Source: Pelomonas caseinilytica (GTDB taxonomy: Bacteria; Pseudomonadota; Gammaproteobacteria; Burkholderiales; Burkholderiaceae_C). From it: DNA of 64,000 bases. The notes under the pieces were generated by a model, which did not search any database, had not been told where the DNA came from, and was given only the letters and a program-made list of their open reading frames with translations. Both the position numbers and the translations under genes were made by a program. The first letter of the stretch is position 1. The number at the start of each line of letters is the position of its first letter. Shown here one piece after another: positions 49,915-59,570 of this stretch. The stretch is from contig NZ_JAJTWT010000001.1 of assembly GCF_021353235.1 (NCBI RefSeq), forward strand, positions 496,001 to 560,000, written 5' to 3'.

Positions 49915-49918
49915 CCGG

Positions 49919-50764
49919 ATGCGCATGAGCCGAGTTGTCCCGACGACGCGAGCCGCCCTTCCCCGCCTGCTGATCGCCCTGCTGCTCAGCGCAGCGGGGC
50001 TTCGTGCTTTTGCGCAGCTTCCCGACGCCGCGTCCGCGCCGCTCCCCGAACCGGCTGCGAGCGTGGCTCCGGCCACCCCGGCACCGCGCCCGGCCGTGCC
50101 GGCGCCCAAGGCCCCGGCCGTGCCGGTGGCCTCCGCCCTGGCGCCGGCCCCGACCTGGGCCAGCCTGACCCCCACCCAGCGCCAGCTGCTCGCGCCGCTG
50201 GAGGCCGACTGGCCCCATCTCGGCCCCACGCAGCGCAGCAAATGGCTGAACGCCACCCCCATGCTCGCCACCCTGCCCCCGCCCGAGCTCACCCGGCTGC
50301 ACGAGCGCATGCGCGACTGGGCCAAGCTGACGCCGGCCGAGCGCCGCGACGCCCGCGTCGGTTTCCAGGTGGCCAAGCAGGTCGACGCCGAGCAGCGCCA
50401 GGCCAAGTGGGAGGCCTACCAGGCCCTGTCGCCGGAGCAGCGCCAGGCGCTCGTCGACAAGGCGGCCGCCCGCCGCAAGGCCCAGCGCACGGCGGCGGGC
50501 CCGGTGGCCAAGCCCCTCGCAGCCCAGCCCAAGTCCAACATCGTTCCGGCGACGCCCCGGCTCGTCGCGCCCGTGGCCGTGACCGGCGGCCTCATCCAGG
50601 CCAAGCCCGGCGCGACCACCGTGCTCATCACCCACGCGCTGCGCCTGCCCAGCCACCAGGTGGCGGGTGAATCCAAGGTGGTGGCCGACCCCGACCTCGT
50701 CGACCCCAAGACCCTGCTGCCCAAGCCCCCGAGAGCGCCGAGCGCCTCCGCGCCGCGCCCATGA
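49919..50764 (+). CDS. DUF3106-family exported protein
   Basis: A 281-residue protein with an N-terminal signal peptide (about residues 1-33, LPRLLIALLLSAAGLRAFA) and a low-complexity Ala/Pro-rich linker (~35-75). The DUF3106 core, WASLTPTQRQLLAPLEADWPHLGPTQRSKWL and WAKLTPAERRDARVGFQVAK, is a repeated helical motif with conserved Trp and an LTP-xx-R/Q pattern; the C-terminal ~80 residues are disordered. Starts 4 bp after the DUF3619 stop and overlaps the RDD gene by 4 bp. Likely periplasmic; role unknown, possibly the sensing partner of the sigma/DUF3619 pair. Confidence 0.85.
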   Translation: MRMSRVVPTTRAALPRLLIALLLSAAGLRAFAQLPDAASAPLPEPAASVAPATPAPRPAVPAPKAPAVPVASALAPAPTWASLTPTQRQLLAPLEADWPHLGPTQRSKWLNATPMLATLPPPELTRLHERMRDWAKLTPAERRDARVGFQVAKQVDAEQRQAKWEAYQALSPEQRQALVDKAAARRKAQRTAAGPVAKPLAAQPKSNIVPATPRLVAPVAVTGGLIQAKPGATTVLITHALRLPSHQVAGESKVVADPDLVDPKTLLPKPPRAPSASAPRP

Positions 50765-51273
50765 CGGCGTCCGGCACCACAGGCGCCACGCCTCCGGGCC
50801 TGGCGCGACGCTTCGCGGCGTTGCTGTATGAGGGCGTGCTGCTCTTCGGCGTCGTCTTCTTCGCGGGCTTCCTGTATTCGGTGCTGACCCGGCAGCAGCA
50901 CGCCCTGCAGGGACGAGTCGGCCTTGGCATCTTCATCTTCATCGTGCTGGGCCTGTACTTCGTCGGCTTCTGGACCCGCTCCGGCCAGACGCTCGCGATG
51001 AAGACCTGGCATCTGCGCGTCGTCGACACCGCGGGCCGACCGCTGAAGGCGCCTCGAGCCGTGGCGCGCTATCTGGCCAGCTGGCTGTGGTTCCTGCCGG
51101 CGCTGGTCAGCACCTGGGCGCTCGGCCTGCACGGTGGCGGCGCCATCGTCGGCAGCCTCGTCGCCGGCATGCTTGCCTACCTGCTCATTGCGCGCCTGCA
51201 TCCCGGACGGCAGTTCCTGCACGATACGATCTGCGGCACGCGCGTCATCACCCAGCTCCCGCAGCGTCCATGA
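50761..51273 (+). CDS. RDD-family membrane protein
   Basis: A 170-residue inner membrane protein of the RDD family, named for conserved Arg-Asp-Asp, here the ARRFAALLYE motif near residue 15-24. About four hydrophobic segments (24-40, 55-72, 103-125 and 128-146) and a conserved LAMKTWHLRVVD strand. RDD proteins are small membrane proteins of mostly unknown function; some are proposed Na+(Li+)/H+ antiporters. Overlaps DUF3106 and the next gene each by 4 bp. Confidence 0.88.
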   Translation: MTASGTTGATPPGLARRFAALLYEGVLLFGVVFFAGFLYSVLTRQQHALQGRVGLGIFIFIVLGLYFVGFWTRSGQTLAMKTWHLRVVDTAGRPLKAPRAVARYLASWLWFLPALVSTWALGLHGGGAIVGSLVAGMLAYLLIARLHPGRQFLHDTICGTRVITQLPQRP

Positions 51274-51647
51274 GCAATCCCCACAAAGGCCGCACGGGCC
51301 TGGACCGAATCATCCGCGCCGCCGGCTACTCCTGGGCCGGGCTGAAGGCCGCCTACACCGGCGAAAGCGCCTTCCGCCAGGAAACCTGGCTGCTCATCGT
51401 CGGCGCGCCGCTGGCCTTCTGGGTTGGCCGCGACTGGGTCCAGATCGCCCTGCTGCTCGGGTCGCTGCTGGCGGTGCTCATCGTCGAGCTGCTCAACTCC
51501 GCGATCGAGGCAGTCGTGGACCGGGTGTCCTTCGAGATGCACCACCTCTCCAAGCGCGCCAAGGACATCGCCAGCGCCGCCGTGATGCTGTCCCTGCTGC
51601 TGGCGGGCGGCGTCTGGGCCGCTGCCGTCTGGCAGCACCTGCGCTGA
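51270..51647 (+). CDS. dgkA: Diacylglycerol kinase
   Basis: A 125-residue integral membrane kinase that recycles diacylglycerol to phosphatidic acid. The family pattern is clear: GLDRIIRAAGYSWAGLKAAYTGESAFRQE, then three transmembrane helices, with the catalytic segment VELLNSAIEAVVDRVSFEMHHLSKRAKDIASAAV. The ATG overlaps the RDD stop (ATGA). Last of the coupled chain; DgkA may link it to envelope phospholipid or membrane-derived glycan turnover. Confidence 0.95.
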   Translation: MSNPHKGRTGLDRIIRAAGYSWAGLKAAYTGESAFRQETWLLIVGAPLAFWVGRDWVQIALLLGSLLAVLIVELLNSAIEAVVDRVSFEMHHLSKRAKDIASAAVMLSLLLAGGVWAAAVWQHLR

Positions 51648-51674
51648 CGGCGCCGTTGGTGTGACACTCGGGCC

Positions 51675-52466
51675 ATGCGCCAGGCCCGAGGCATCCAGTT
51701 GCTGCGTTCCGGCATGCCCGGCATGCAGGTCGTCGTGGCCGATTCGGCCCACGCATTCGGCCGCCACACGCATGACCAGTTCGGCATCGGCCTGATCGAG
51801 CGCGGCGCGCAAAAGTCGGCCAGTGGTCGCGGCACGGTGGAGGCCGGCCCGGGCGACCTCATCACGGTCAACCCCGGCGAGGTGCACGACGGCCGCCCCC
51901 TGGACGCCCGCGGCCGACGCTGGCGCATGCTCTACGTCGACCCGGCTCAGGTGCTCGACGCGGCGGCCGACATGAGCGCCACCCCGGCCTTCGAGTTCCA
52001 CGCCCCCGTGCTGCGCGACGCGGCCGTCGCCCTCCGTTTCCAGGCCCTGTTCGAGGCGGCGCTGTCGCCCGGCTGCTCGAGGCTGGAGGCCGAATCGGCC
52101 CTGCTCGTGCTGGTGGCCTGGCTGCTGCGGCCCGCCGAGCCCCGCCCCGTGGCCGCCACCGCGAGCATTGCCAGCGCCCGCAGCCGGCTGGACGACGATC
52201 CCGCCGCCGAGCTCCGCCTCTCCGAGCTCGCCGCCGACGCCGGCCTGAGCCGCTACCAGTTCTTGCGGGCCTTTGCCCGCCTGACCGGCCTGCCGCCCCA
52301 TGCCTACCAGGTGCAGCGCCGCGTGCAGCTCGCGCGCCGCCTGGTGCTGGCTGGGCAGGGCTTGGCCGAGGCCGCGGCGGCCAGCGGCTTCGCCGACCAG
52401 AGCCACATGACGCGCTGTTTCGTGCGCTGCCTCGGGATGACGCCCGGCGCTCTCGCGCGACTCTGA
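51675..52466 (+). CDS. AraC-family transcriptional regulator
   Basis: A 263-residue regulator. The N-terminal ~130 residues form a cupin ligand-binding domain (FGRHTHDQFGIGLIERGAQKS, DLITVNPGEVHDGRPLDARGRRWRMLYVD) and the C-terminal ~100 form the double HTH: LRLSELAADAGLSRYQFLRAFARLTGLPPHAYQVQRRVQ and LAEAAAASGFADQSHMTRCFVRCLGMTPGALARL. It is followed by a LysE-type exporter gene 65 bp downstream on the same strand, a common pairing in which the regulator controls export of an amino acid or similar solute. Ligand unknown. Confidence 0.9.
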   Translation: MRQARGIQLLRSGMPGMQVVVADSAHAFGRHTHDQFGIGLIERGAQKSASGRGTVEAGPGDLITVNPGEVHDGRPLDARGRRWRMLYVDPAQVLDAAADMSATPAFEFHAPVLRDAAVALRFQALFEAALSPGCSRLEAESALLVLVAWLLRPAEPRPVAATASIASARSRLDDDPAAELRLSELAADAGLSRYQFLRAFARLTGLPPHAYQVQRRVQLARRLVLAGQGLAEAAAASGFADQSHMTRCFVRCLGMTPGALARL

Positions 52467-52531
52467 AATTTCGTTCAAGACGGCCGCGGGCCGGGAAGCC
52501 AGCATGGCGCCCTCACTTCCGGAGCGCCTGC

Positions 52532-53143
52532 ATGAATCTCGAATTCCTCACCGTCTCTTTACTCGTCGTCGCCTCGCCCGGGACGGGCGCGGCCGTCACC
52601 ATCGCCACCGGCCTGTCACGCGGCGCGCGCACGGCCCTGGTCGCCGCCCTCGGCTGCACGCTGGGCATCGTGCCCCACATGCTGGCAGCCATCACCGGCC
52701 TGGCGGCCCTGCTGCACGCCAGCGCCCTGGCCTTCGAGGCCGTCAAGGTGGCGGGCGTGGCCTATCTGCTCTACATCGCCTGGATGACCTGGCGGGAACA
52801 GGGCGTCCTGCGGGTCGAGGCCGAAGGCGCCAGGCGCTCCAACGCCGAGGTCGTGCGGCACGCCGTGCTCGTCAACCTGCTCAATCCCAAGCTGTCGATG
52901 TTCTTCCTGGCCTTCCTGCCGCAATTCGTCGCGCAGGAGGACGCGGAGCCGACACTGGCGATGCTGAAACTCTCCGCCGCTTTTATGGTCATGACCTTCG
53001 CCGTGTTCGCGGCATACGGGGCTTTCGCAGCAGGCATGCGCGATCGCGTATTCGGCAGCGCAACGGCCATGGCCTGGCTGCGTCGAAGCTTCGCAGCGGC
53101 CTTCGTGGGTCTTGGCCTGAAGCTCGCCCTGACTGAGCGTTAA
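52532..53143 (+). CDS. LysE/RhtB-family transporter
   Basis: A 203-residue inner membrane exporter with six hydrophobic helices. The N-terminal LLVVASPGTGAAVTIATGLSRGARTALVAALGC (with SPG-type motif in TM1) and the central VLVNLLNPKLSMFFLAFLPQFV are typical of the family, which exports amino acids and derivatives. It follows the AraC-like regulator by 65 bp on the same strand. The exported substrate cannot be told. Confidence 0.88.
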   Translation: MNLEFLTVSLLVVASPGTGAAVTIATGLSRGARTALVAALGCTLGIVPHMLAAITGLAALLHASALAFEAVKVAGVAYLLYIAWMTWREQGVLRVEAEGARRSNAEVVRHAVLVNLLNPKLSMFFLAFLPQFVAQEDAEPTLAMLKLSAAFMVMTFAVFAAYGAFAAGMRDRVFGSATAMAWLRRSFAAAFVGLGLKLALTER

Positions 53144-53179
53144 GGTCTCGCCCCCCGAACCGCGGCCTGAGCAAAACGG

Positions 53180-55795
53180 TCAACCGGCCTGCCGATGCAG
53201 CGGGCCATCTCCGTACACCGCGCCACCGTCGTGCACGCATGCCGCCGGCGACCCGGCCGGCTCTGCCCCACGATCGAGAGCCGGGATCTGCAGTAACTGC
53301 GCCACCAGGGCCGACAGCTTGCGCGGCGCCAGCGGCTTGTGGGCCACGTACACGCTCGCCTGGGCTGCCTGGCTGGCGATGGCAGCGTCCAGGTCGCCGG
53401 TGACCAGAAGCGCGGGCAGCGCGGGCGCCTGCAGTACATCGCGCAGACGCGCCACTTCCGTCAACCCGTCGCTGGCACCCAGGTGCAGGTCGGAGATGAC
53501 CAGCGCAGGCGCGAGAGGGTTGCTTTCCAGCGATGCGAGTACACCTTCCACGTCGGCCGCGGCATGCACCGTATAGCCCCAGCGTTGCAACAGCGCCGCC
53601 ATGGCGTCCCGTACTTCGACATCGTCCTCCAGCAGCGCCAGCACGCCGCGTCCGCCGCCGACGGCACCCGCGGCCGGGACCGGTTCGGGCAGCGGCGCCT
53701 CGGCGATCAGCGGCAGAGTGAGCGCGACGGTCGTGCCCTCGCCGGGGCTTGAGGAGAGATTCAACTTGTGGCCTAGCAGTTCGGCGGCGCGACGCACGAT
53801 GGACAACCCGATACCGAGGCCTTCGGCAGCCTTGGCCGGGTCGAGCCGCACGCGATCGCGAAAGACGTCCTCGAGCCTGTGGGGCGGGATGCCTGAGCCG
53901 CTGTCCTGCACCGTCAAGCACACGGTGGGTCCCGAGTACTGCAGCCTCACTCTCACAAAGCCGGAATCGGTGTACTTGATGGCGTTGGAGACCAGGTTGA
54001 AGAGGATGCGACGAAGGAGATGCCCGTCCGACATCACGTGGCCGTCCGCTGGCGGCACGTCCAGCGACAGGCCCTTGCGCTTGGCCAGGCCACCAAAGTG
54101 CAGCATGACGTCGTGCAGCAGTTCAGCCAGCGATACGACGGCGAGCTGCGGCGTGTAGTGCCCGCCGTCCAGCCGACCAAGGTCCATCAGCTCATCAAGC
54201 ATCTCGCCCAGCGACGCGGTGCTGCGCCTCACGCTCTGCAGCCAGGCGACAAAGCGCGAGGACTCGCGTTGCGCATCGGCGCCCAGTTCGGCCAGCATGC
54301 CCAGCGCGTGGGCCGGCTGGCGCAGGTCGTGGCAGGCGGCCGCCAGCAGCCGGATGCGCGACGCGCTGCGCTGCTCAAGTTCGCGATTGCGCAACGCCAG
54401 CTCCGCCGACACCTGCACCAGCCGGCGGCCTCGGCGCATAGCCACCGCGAGGGCGACCGCGGTCGCAGCCACTCCGACCGCCGCCGCTCCGAAGGCCATC
54501 ATCCAGCCGCGTTGTCGCGCGGCCTGCAGCTCCGATTCGGCCTTGAGTTCGGCGTTTTCCTTGTCCTTGGCGGCGACGTTGAGCTTTTCCTGCAGTTCCA
54601 CCCGGGCGGTTTCGCTGGAAATCCGCTGCAGTTCCTCGCCAGCCTTGTTGGACTCCCGCAGGGCACGCAGGGCCTCCTCGTAGCGGCCGAACCGCTCCCA
54701 GAACGAAGCCGCGCGAGATTTGAATGCCCTAACGGTTTGCGGTCCGAACGAGCGCGTGTCGGCCAGCAGGGCGTCCATCTGTTCGATCTCCCTTTGGCCG
54801 CGTGCCAGCGCATCCGGCGTGCCGAGGGCCGTGCAGGCTTCCAGAGCCACCCGGCTTCGCAAGGCCACCAGCTTCTTGCAGTTCGAGTTGAACTTCCTGG
54901 CTTCGTCGAGTAACGCGAGCGCTTCCCCGGGCCGCCCCGCGGTGACCTTGGCGCGCGCAAAGGTCACGAGATCGAAACCGGAAGGGCAGGCGCCGAGCAC
55001 ACCCTTGAGCGTGCCGGGCAGCGCCTGTTTCATGTGATCAAACGCCGCCACGTCATGCCGGGCGGCGAACTCCATCCGGAACGACAGGACCTGTTGGCTC
55101 AGGTAGAGCGCAGGGTACTGACTGGCCACGATGCGCGGCAGCGCATCGGCCAGCAGGGCCCGGGCCGCGTTGGACGCCGGGTTGGCCGCAAGCTCGGCCT
55201 GAGCCCGGTTGTGCAGAGAGAACACCACCTGGGGCTGCGAGATGGCGTAGTTCGGTTGTTCGGCCAGCGTCTGGATGGCATCGTTGAACCGGTTCTCCTT
55301 GAGCGTCGCAAGCGCCCGGGCACCGAGGACGAAATACATCCTCGCTGGATCGCCCAACTGGCGAGCCAGCGCCTCCAGTTCATCGGGCTGAAGGAAGCTC
55401 TTGCAGTGCTGGTCCGACAGGCTGAGGTAGGCAGCGGCAGCCACGTCGAACAACTCAACGGCGAACTCCTGGCGTCGCGACTTGGCGGCATTGATGACCG
55501 GATCGACGACCGCGCAATCGCCGGTGTTTTCGTCCATCGCCAGGAAGTAGCTGGCTGCGGCCTTGAGCTGGGCCTGCAAGTCGCCGGAGCGCTGCGCCGC
55601 GTCAAGCGCCACGCGACCTTCACGGGCCGCGCGCACGGGGTCGCGCATGGTCTGCGCGAAATCCCCGAGCACAAAGCGGTCTCGCCAGGTTTGGTCGACA
55701 CCGGCCTGCGCGCCGGATGCGAAGGCTGCCGATCCCTGCAGCAACAACATCGACAACACGATCCACCGGAACCCTGAAAGAGTGCTGTGTGACAT
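53180..55795 (-). CDS. Hybrid sensor histidine kinase/response regulator
   Basis: An 871-residue protein. Residues 1-27 are a signal peptide (FRWIVLSMLLLQGSAAFA); 30-425 is a periplasmic, largely helical TPR-like sensor region; 405-430 is charged coiled coil; 433-453 is the single transmembrane helix; then HisKA with H489 (AAACHDLRQPAHALGM), HATPase_c with N-box NLVSNAIKYTD (600-610), D631 in DSGSGIPP and GLGIGLS (659-665); and a C-terminal receiver with the phospho-accepting D769 (ISDLHLG) and K820. The receiver shares its chain with the kinase, giving an intramolecular or relay output. It is divergent from the HD-GYP gene, 251 bp apart. Confidence 0.9.
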   Translation of the reverse strand: MSHSTLSGFRWIVLSMLLLQGSAAFASGAQAGVDQTWRDRFVLGDFAQTMRDPVRAAREGRVALDAAQRSGDLQAQLKAAASYFLAMDENTGDCAVVDPVINAAKSRRQEFAVELFDVAAAAYLSLSDQHCKSFLQPDELEALARQLGDPARMYFVLGARALATLKENRFNDAIQTLAEQPNYAISQPQVVFSLHNRAQAELAANPASNAARALLADALPRIVASQYPALYLSQQVLSFRMEFAARHDVAAFDHMKQALPGTLKGVLGACPSGFDLVTFARAKVTAGRPGEALALLDEARKFNSNCKKLVALRSRVALEACTALGTPDALARGQREIEQMDALLADTRSFGPQTVRAFKSRAASFWERFGRYEEALRALRESNKAGEELQRISSETARVELQEKLNVAAKDKENAELKAESELQAARQRGWMMAFGAAAVGVAATAVALAVAMRRGRRLVQVSAELALRNRELEQRSASRIRLLAAACHDLRQPAHALGMLAELGADAQRESSRFVAWLQSVRRSTASLGEMLDELMDLGRLDGGHYTPQLAVVSLAELLHDVMLHFGGLAKRKGLSLDVPPADGHVMSDGHLLRRILFNLVSNAIKYTDSGFVRVRLQYSGPTVCLTVQDSGSGIPPHRLEDVFRDRVRLDPAKAAEGLGIGLSIVRRAAELLGHKLNLSSSPGEGTTVALTLPLIAEAPLPEPVPAAGAVGGGRGVLALLEDDVEVRDAMAALLQRWGYTVHAAADVEGVLASLESNPLAPALVISDLHLGASDGLTEVARLRDVLQAPALPALLVTGDLDAAIASQAAQASVYVAHKPLAPRKLSALVAQLLQIPALDRGAEPAGSPAACVHDGGAVYGDGPLHRQAG

Positions 55796-56046
55796 TGCCG
55801 TGGCTCCCAATGGGTCTGATGGAACGGCCGGAACGTCAAGGATGCGCTCGACCACACAGACTGGCGGCCGGTGCCGCGAATCCTGCAGCAGACAGATCAA
55901 GTCCGCCATCGGCACAAGCGCGGTATCCGGAATCACCGCCCCCTGAATCGGGCACGCCAGGACGGCACGAGACGGGGTAGGCTGGCAAACAGGCACTGCA
56001 GGCCTGCGGCAGCACAATCGCCGAGACGCTCGGCTGGAGCGAAGTG

Positions 56047-57123
56047 ATGAACGTCCTGATCGTTGACGACCTTGGAGAAAACGTGTCGTTGCTCGTCGAG
56101 TGGTGTGGGCAGTTGGACGACGTGAGCGCAACCGGTTTCGAAAACCCGCTCCGAGCGCTCGACTGGTGCGCCGTCCACCAGCCGGACCTGGTGATCGTGG
56201 ACTACCGCATGCCGGAACTGGACGGAATCAGCTTCATCCGTCGCTTGCAGCGCATGCCGAATCGGGGCAACGTGCCGGTACTGATGATCACTGCGGATTC
56301 CGAGCGGACGGTCCGCCACGAGGCGCTGAGCGCTGGGGCCAGCGACTTTCTCAACAAGCCCATCGACCGCAAGGAGTTCCTCTCCCGCGCCCGCAACATG
56401 CTCACCCTGCGTGCAGGCCAGAAGGCGCTGGAAGACCGCGCGGAATGGCTGGCGCGGGAGGTCAACAAGGCAGCCGCGACCATCGTCGAACGAGAACGGG
56501 AAACGATCTTCCGGCTGTCACGCGCCGCCGAATACCGCGACCCCGAGACCGGTGCCCACCTGATGCGCATGGCGAACTACTCGAAGCTGATCGCCGCGCA
56601 GTTGGGTGAACCGTCCTCGCTGCAGGAACTCATCCTGCACGCTGCGCCGATGCATGACATCGGCAAAGTCGGGACGCCGGACCACATCCTGCTGAAGCCC
56701 GGACGGTTGACGCCCGAGGAATTGATCGTGATGAGACATCACGCCAGCATCGGCTTCGAGATACTCAGCGACAGCACCAGCCCGGTGCTTCAACTGGCCG
56801 CCACCGTCGCACTGACGCACCATGAGAAGTTCGACGGCAACGGCTACCCGTCGGGCCTGACCGGTGACGCCATCCCTCTGGTCGGGCGCATCGTCGCCGT
56901 GGCGGACGTCTTCGACGCGCTGACCTCGGAGCGGCCCTACAAGCCGGCCTGGGCCGTCGACGAGGCGTTGGATTATCTGCAGGCGCAAAGCGGGCAGCAC
57001 TTCGATCCGGCTTGCGTGCAGGCCTTCATGAACCGATTGCCCGAAGTGCTGGACATCCGGGCCCGCTACCGGGACAGCGGCGAGACGGCGCGTCCCCAGC
57101 TTTCGCGAGCCCCGATGGCGTGA
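56047..57123 (+). CDS. Response regulator with HD-GYP c-di-GMP phosphodiesterase domain
   Basis: A 358-residue RpfG-like protein. The N-terminal receiver (MNVLIVDD..., residues 1-120) has the phospho-acceptor D52 (LVIVDYRMP) and K104 (LNKP). A short coiled-coil linker (125-155) leads to the HD-GYP domain with HD at 203-204 (PMHDIGKVGTPD), HH at 231-232, HHE at 258-260 and GYP at 266-268 (NGYPSG). All key metal residues are present, so it should be active in c-di-GMP hydrolysis. A GTG three bases upstream is the alternative start. It is divergent from the hybrid kinase, and the pair is a likely signalling unit; the phosphorelay between them is inferred from position only. Confidence 0.92.
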   Translation: MNVLIVDDLGENVSLLVEWCGQLDDVSATGFENPLRALDWCAVHQPDLVIVDYRMPELDGISFIRRLQRMPNRGNVPVLMITADSERTVRHEALSAGASDFLNKPIDRKEFLSRARNMLTLRAGQKALEDRAEWLAREVNKAAATIVERERETIFRLSRAAEYRDPETGAHLMRMANYSKLIAAQLGEPSSLQELILHAAPMHDIGKVGTPDHILLKPGRLTPEELIVMRHHASIGFEILSDSTSPVLQLAATVALTHHEKFDGNGYPSGLTGDAIPLVGRIVAVADVFDALTSERPYKPAWAVDEALDYLQAQSGQHFDPACVQAFMNRLPEVLDIRARYRDSGETARPQLSRAPMA

Positions 57124-57140
57124 TCGGAGCTCGGCCCTGG

Positions 57141-57512
<372 letters not shown>

Positions 57513-59522
57513 TTAAGCACGTTCGTCCGGAATCCGGTCCAGATCGGCCAGCCACACGGCCGCTTCCGAATCGCTCGGCGCCCTCCAGTCGCCACGCGGC
57601 GAGAGCGACCCGCCGCTGCCCACCTTGGGCGCGTTCGGCACGCAGCTGCGCTTGAACTGGCTGCCCTTGAAGAAGCGCTGCAGAAAGATGCGCAGCACGC
57701 GCTTGATCTCGGCCGGCGCATAGGCCTCGCCCCAGGCGTGGCGGGCCAGGAAGGCGATCTTGCTCGGCGCGTAGCCGTGGCGAAGGGTGTAGAAGAGGTT
57801 GAAGTCCTGCAGCGCATAGGGGCCGACCACCGCCTCCGTGCTCTGCAGGGCGCCGGGAACGAGTTCCGGGCTGATCTCCGTGTCGAGGATGTCGTGCAGC
57901 ACCTGCGTGTCGGTGCCCGCACCGAGCTGCCCGGTCTCGGCCACCCAGCGCACGAGGTGCTGGATCAGCGTCTTGGGCACGCTGGCATTGACGTTGTAGT
58001 GGGACATGTGGTCGCCCACGCCATAGGTGCACCACCCCAGCGCCAGCTCGGACAGGTCGCCCGTGCCGAGCACCATGCCGCCTGCCAGGTTGGCCAGGCG
58101 GAAGAGGTGGCTGGTCCTCTCGCCGGCCTGGACGTTCTCGAAGGTGACGTCGTAGACCGGCTGGTCTTCGCGGTGGGGATGGCCGATGTCCCGGAGCATC
58201 TGCGCGCAGCTCGGCCGGATGTCGATCTCGCGCGCCTCGCAGCCCACGGCCGCCATCAGACGCCGCGCCTGCTCGCGCGTGCGCTCGCCCGTGGCGAAAC
58301 CCGGCATGGTCACGCCGATGATGTGGGTGCGCGGCAGGCCGAGTGCATCCATCGCGCGGGCGGCCACCAGCAGCGCATGGGTCGAATCCAGCCCGCCGGA
58401 GATGCCGACGACGAGCTTGCCGATGCCGCTGGAGGCCAGGCGCTGGGTCAGGCCCTGGACCTGGATGTTGTAGACCTCCTGGCAGCGCTCGTCGCGGCGG
58501 CCGAGGTCGGCGGGCACGTAGGGGAAGCGCTCGACGCGGCGGTGCAAGGCCAGCGGCCGGTCGCGATCCAGGCCCAGCTCGAACGGCACCTGACGGAAGG
58601 CACCCACCGCCGCCGCATGCAGGCGCACGGAATCGCCGAAGCTGGTCTGGCGCATGCGCTCGCGCGCCAGGCGCTCCAGGTCGACGTCGGCCGTCACGAC
58701 GTGCGAGTCCCGCACGAAGCGCTCGGACTCCGCGAGCAGCTCGCCGTTCTCGCAGATGAGAGCCTGGCCGTCCCAGGCCAGGTCGGTCGTCGACTCGCCC
58801 GCGCCGGCGGACGAATAGACATAGGCTGCCAGGCAGCGCGCCGACTGCTGCGACACCAGCTGGCGCCGGTAGGCGGCCTTGCCGACGACGATGTTGGACG
58901 CCGACAGGTTGACCAGCACGGTCGCCCCGGCCAGCGCCGCGAAGGAGGACGGCGGGATCGGCGTCCAGACGTCCTCGCAGATCTCCACGTGCAGGCGCAG
59001 CAGCGGCATGTCCTCGGCCGAAAAGACCTGGCGGCTGCCGAAAGGCACCTGCTGGCCGAGCAGCGTGACGCTGTCGACCGTTGCCTCCTCGCCGGAGCCG
59101 AACTGGCGTGCTTCGTAGAACTCGCTGTAGTTGGGCAGGAAGGTCTTGGGCACCACGCCGAGGATGCGGCCGCGCAGCAGCACGACGGCACAGTTGAACA
59201 GGCGCTGCTCGACGCGCAGCGGCATGCCGACGATGGCGACGAGAGGCAGCGTTTGGGTGGCGGCCAGCACCTGGGCCAGCGCCGCCTCGCAGCCGTCCAG
59301 CAGGGCGCGCTGGTGGAAGAGGTCGTCGCAGCTGTAGGCCGACAGGCCCAGCTCCGGGAAGGCCATGACGGCCACGCCGTCGGCCGCGGCTTGCCGCAGC
59401 AAGGCAATCGTCTTCTCGGCATTGAACGCCGGATCGGCCACGCGGCACTGGGGGACGCCCACGGCGACGCGGGCGAAGTCATGGCTGTAGAGGTTGTCGA
59501 AACGCATGGCCGGCTTCATCAA
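57513..59522 (-). CDS. nadE: Glutamine-dependent NAD+ synthetase
   Basis: A 669-residue two-domain enzyme that makes NAD+ from nicotinate-adenine dinucleotide with glutamine as amide donor. The N-terminal nitrilase-like glutaminase domain has the triad E57 (FPELGLS), K126 (VPKTFLP) and C182 (EICEDVW). The C-terminal synthetase domain begins near residue 355 and has the PP-loop SGGLDS (around 388-393), then the region [14 protein letters not shown], and [16 protein letters not shown]. Large prokaryotic NadE of this type are normal in betaproteobacteria. glnB follows, linking NAD synthesis with nitrogen sensing. Confidence 0.95.
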   Translation of the reverse strand: MMKPAMRFDNLYSHDFARVAVGVPQCRVADPAFNAEKTIALLRQAAADGVAVMAFPELGLSAYSCDDLFHQRALLDGCEAALAQVLAATQTLPLVAIVGMPLRVEQRLFNCAVVLLRGRILGVVPKTFLPNYSEFYEARQFGSGEEATVDSVTLLGQQVPFGSRQVFSAEDMPLLRLHVEICEDVWTPIPPSSFAALAGATVLVNLSASNIVVGKAAYRRQLVSQQSARCLAAYVYSSAGAGESTTDLAWDGQALICENGELLAESERFVRDSHVVTADVDLERLARERMRQTSFGDSVRLHAAAVGAFRQVPFELGLDRDRPLALHRRVERFPYVPADLGRRDERCQEVYNIQVQGLTQRLASSGIGKLVVGISGGLDSTHALLVAARAMDALGLPRTHIIGVTMPGFATGERTREQARRLMAAVGCEAREIDIRPSCAQMLRDIGHPHREDQPVYDVTFENVQAGERTSHLFRLANLAGGMVLGTGDLSELALGWCTYGVGDHMSHYNVNASVPKTLIQHLVRWVAETGQLGAGTDTQVLHDILDTEISPELVPGALQSTEAVVGPYALQDFNLFYTLRHGYAPSKIAFLARHAWGEAYAPAEIKRVLRIFLQRFFKGSQFKRSCVPNAPKVGSGGSLSPRGDWRAPSDSEAAVWLADLDRIPDERA

Positions 59523-59570
59523 AACCCCAGTCTAGCCCTGCGTTCCAGCGGTGGTTTCCAATAGCCCGCC

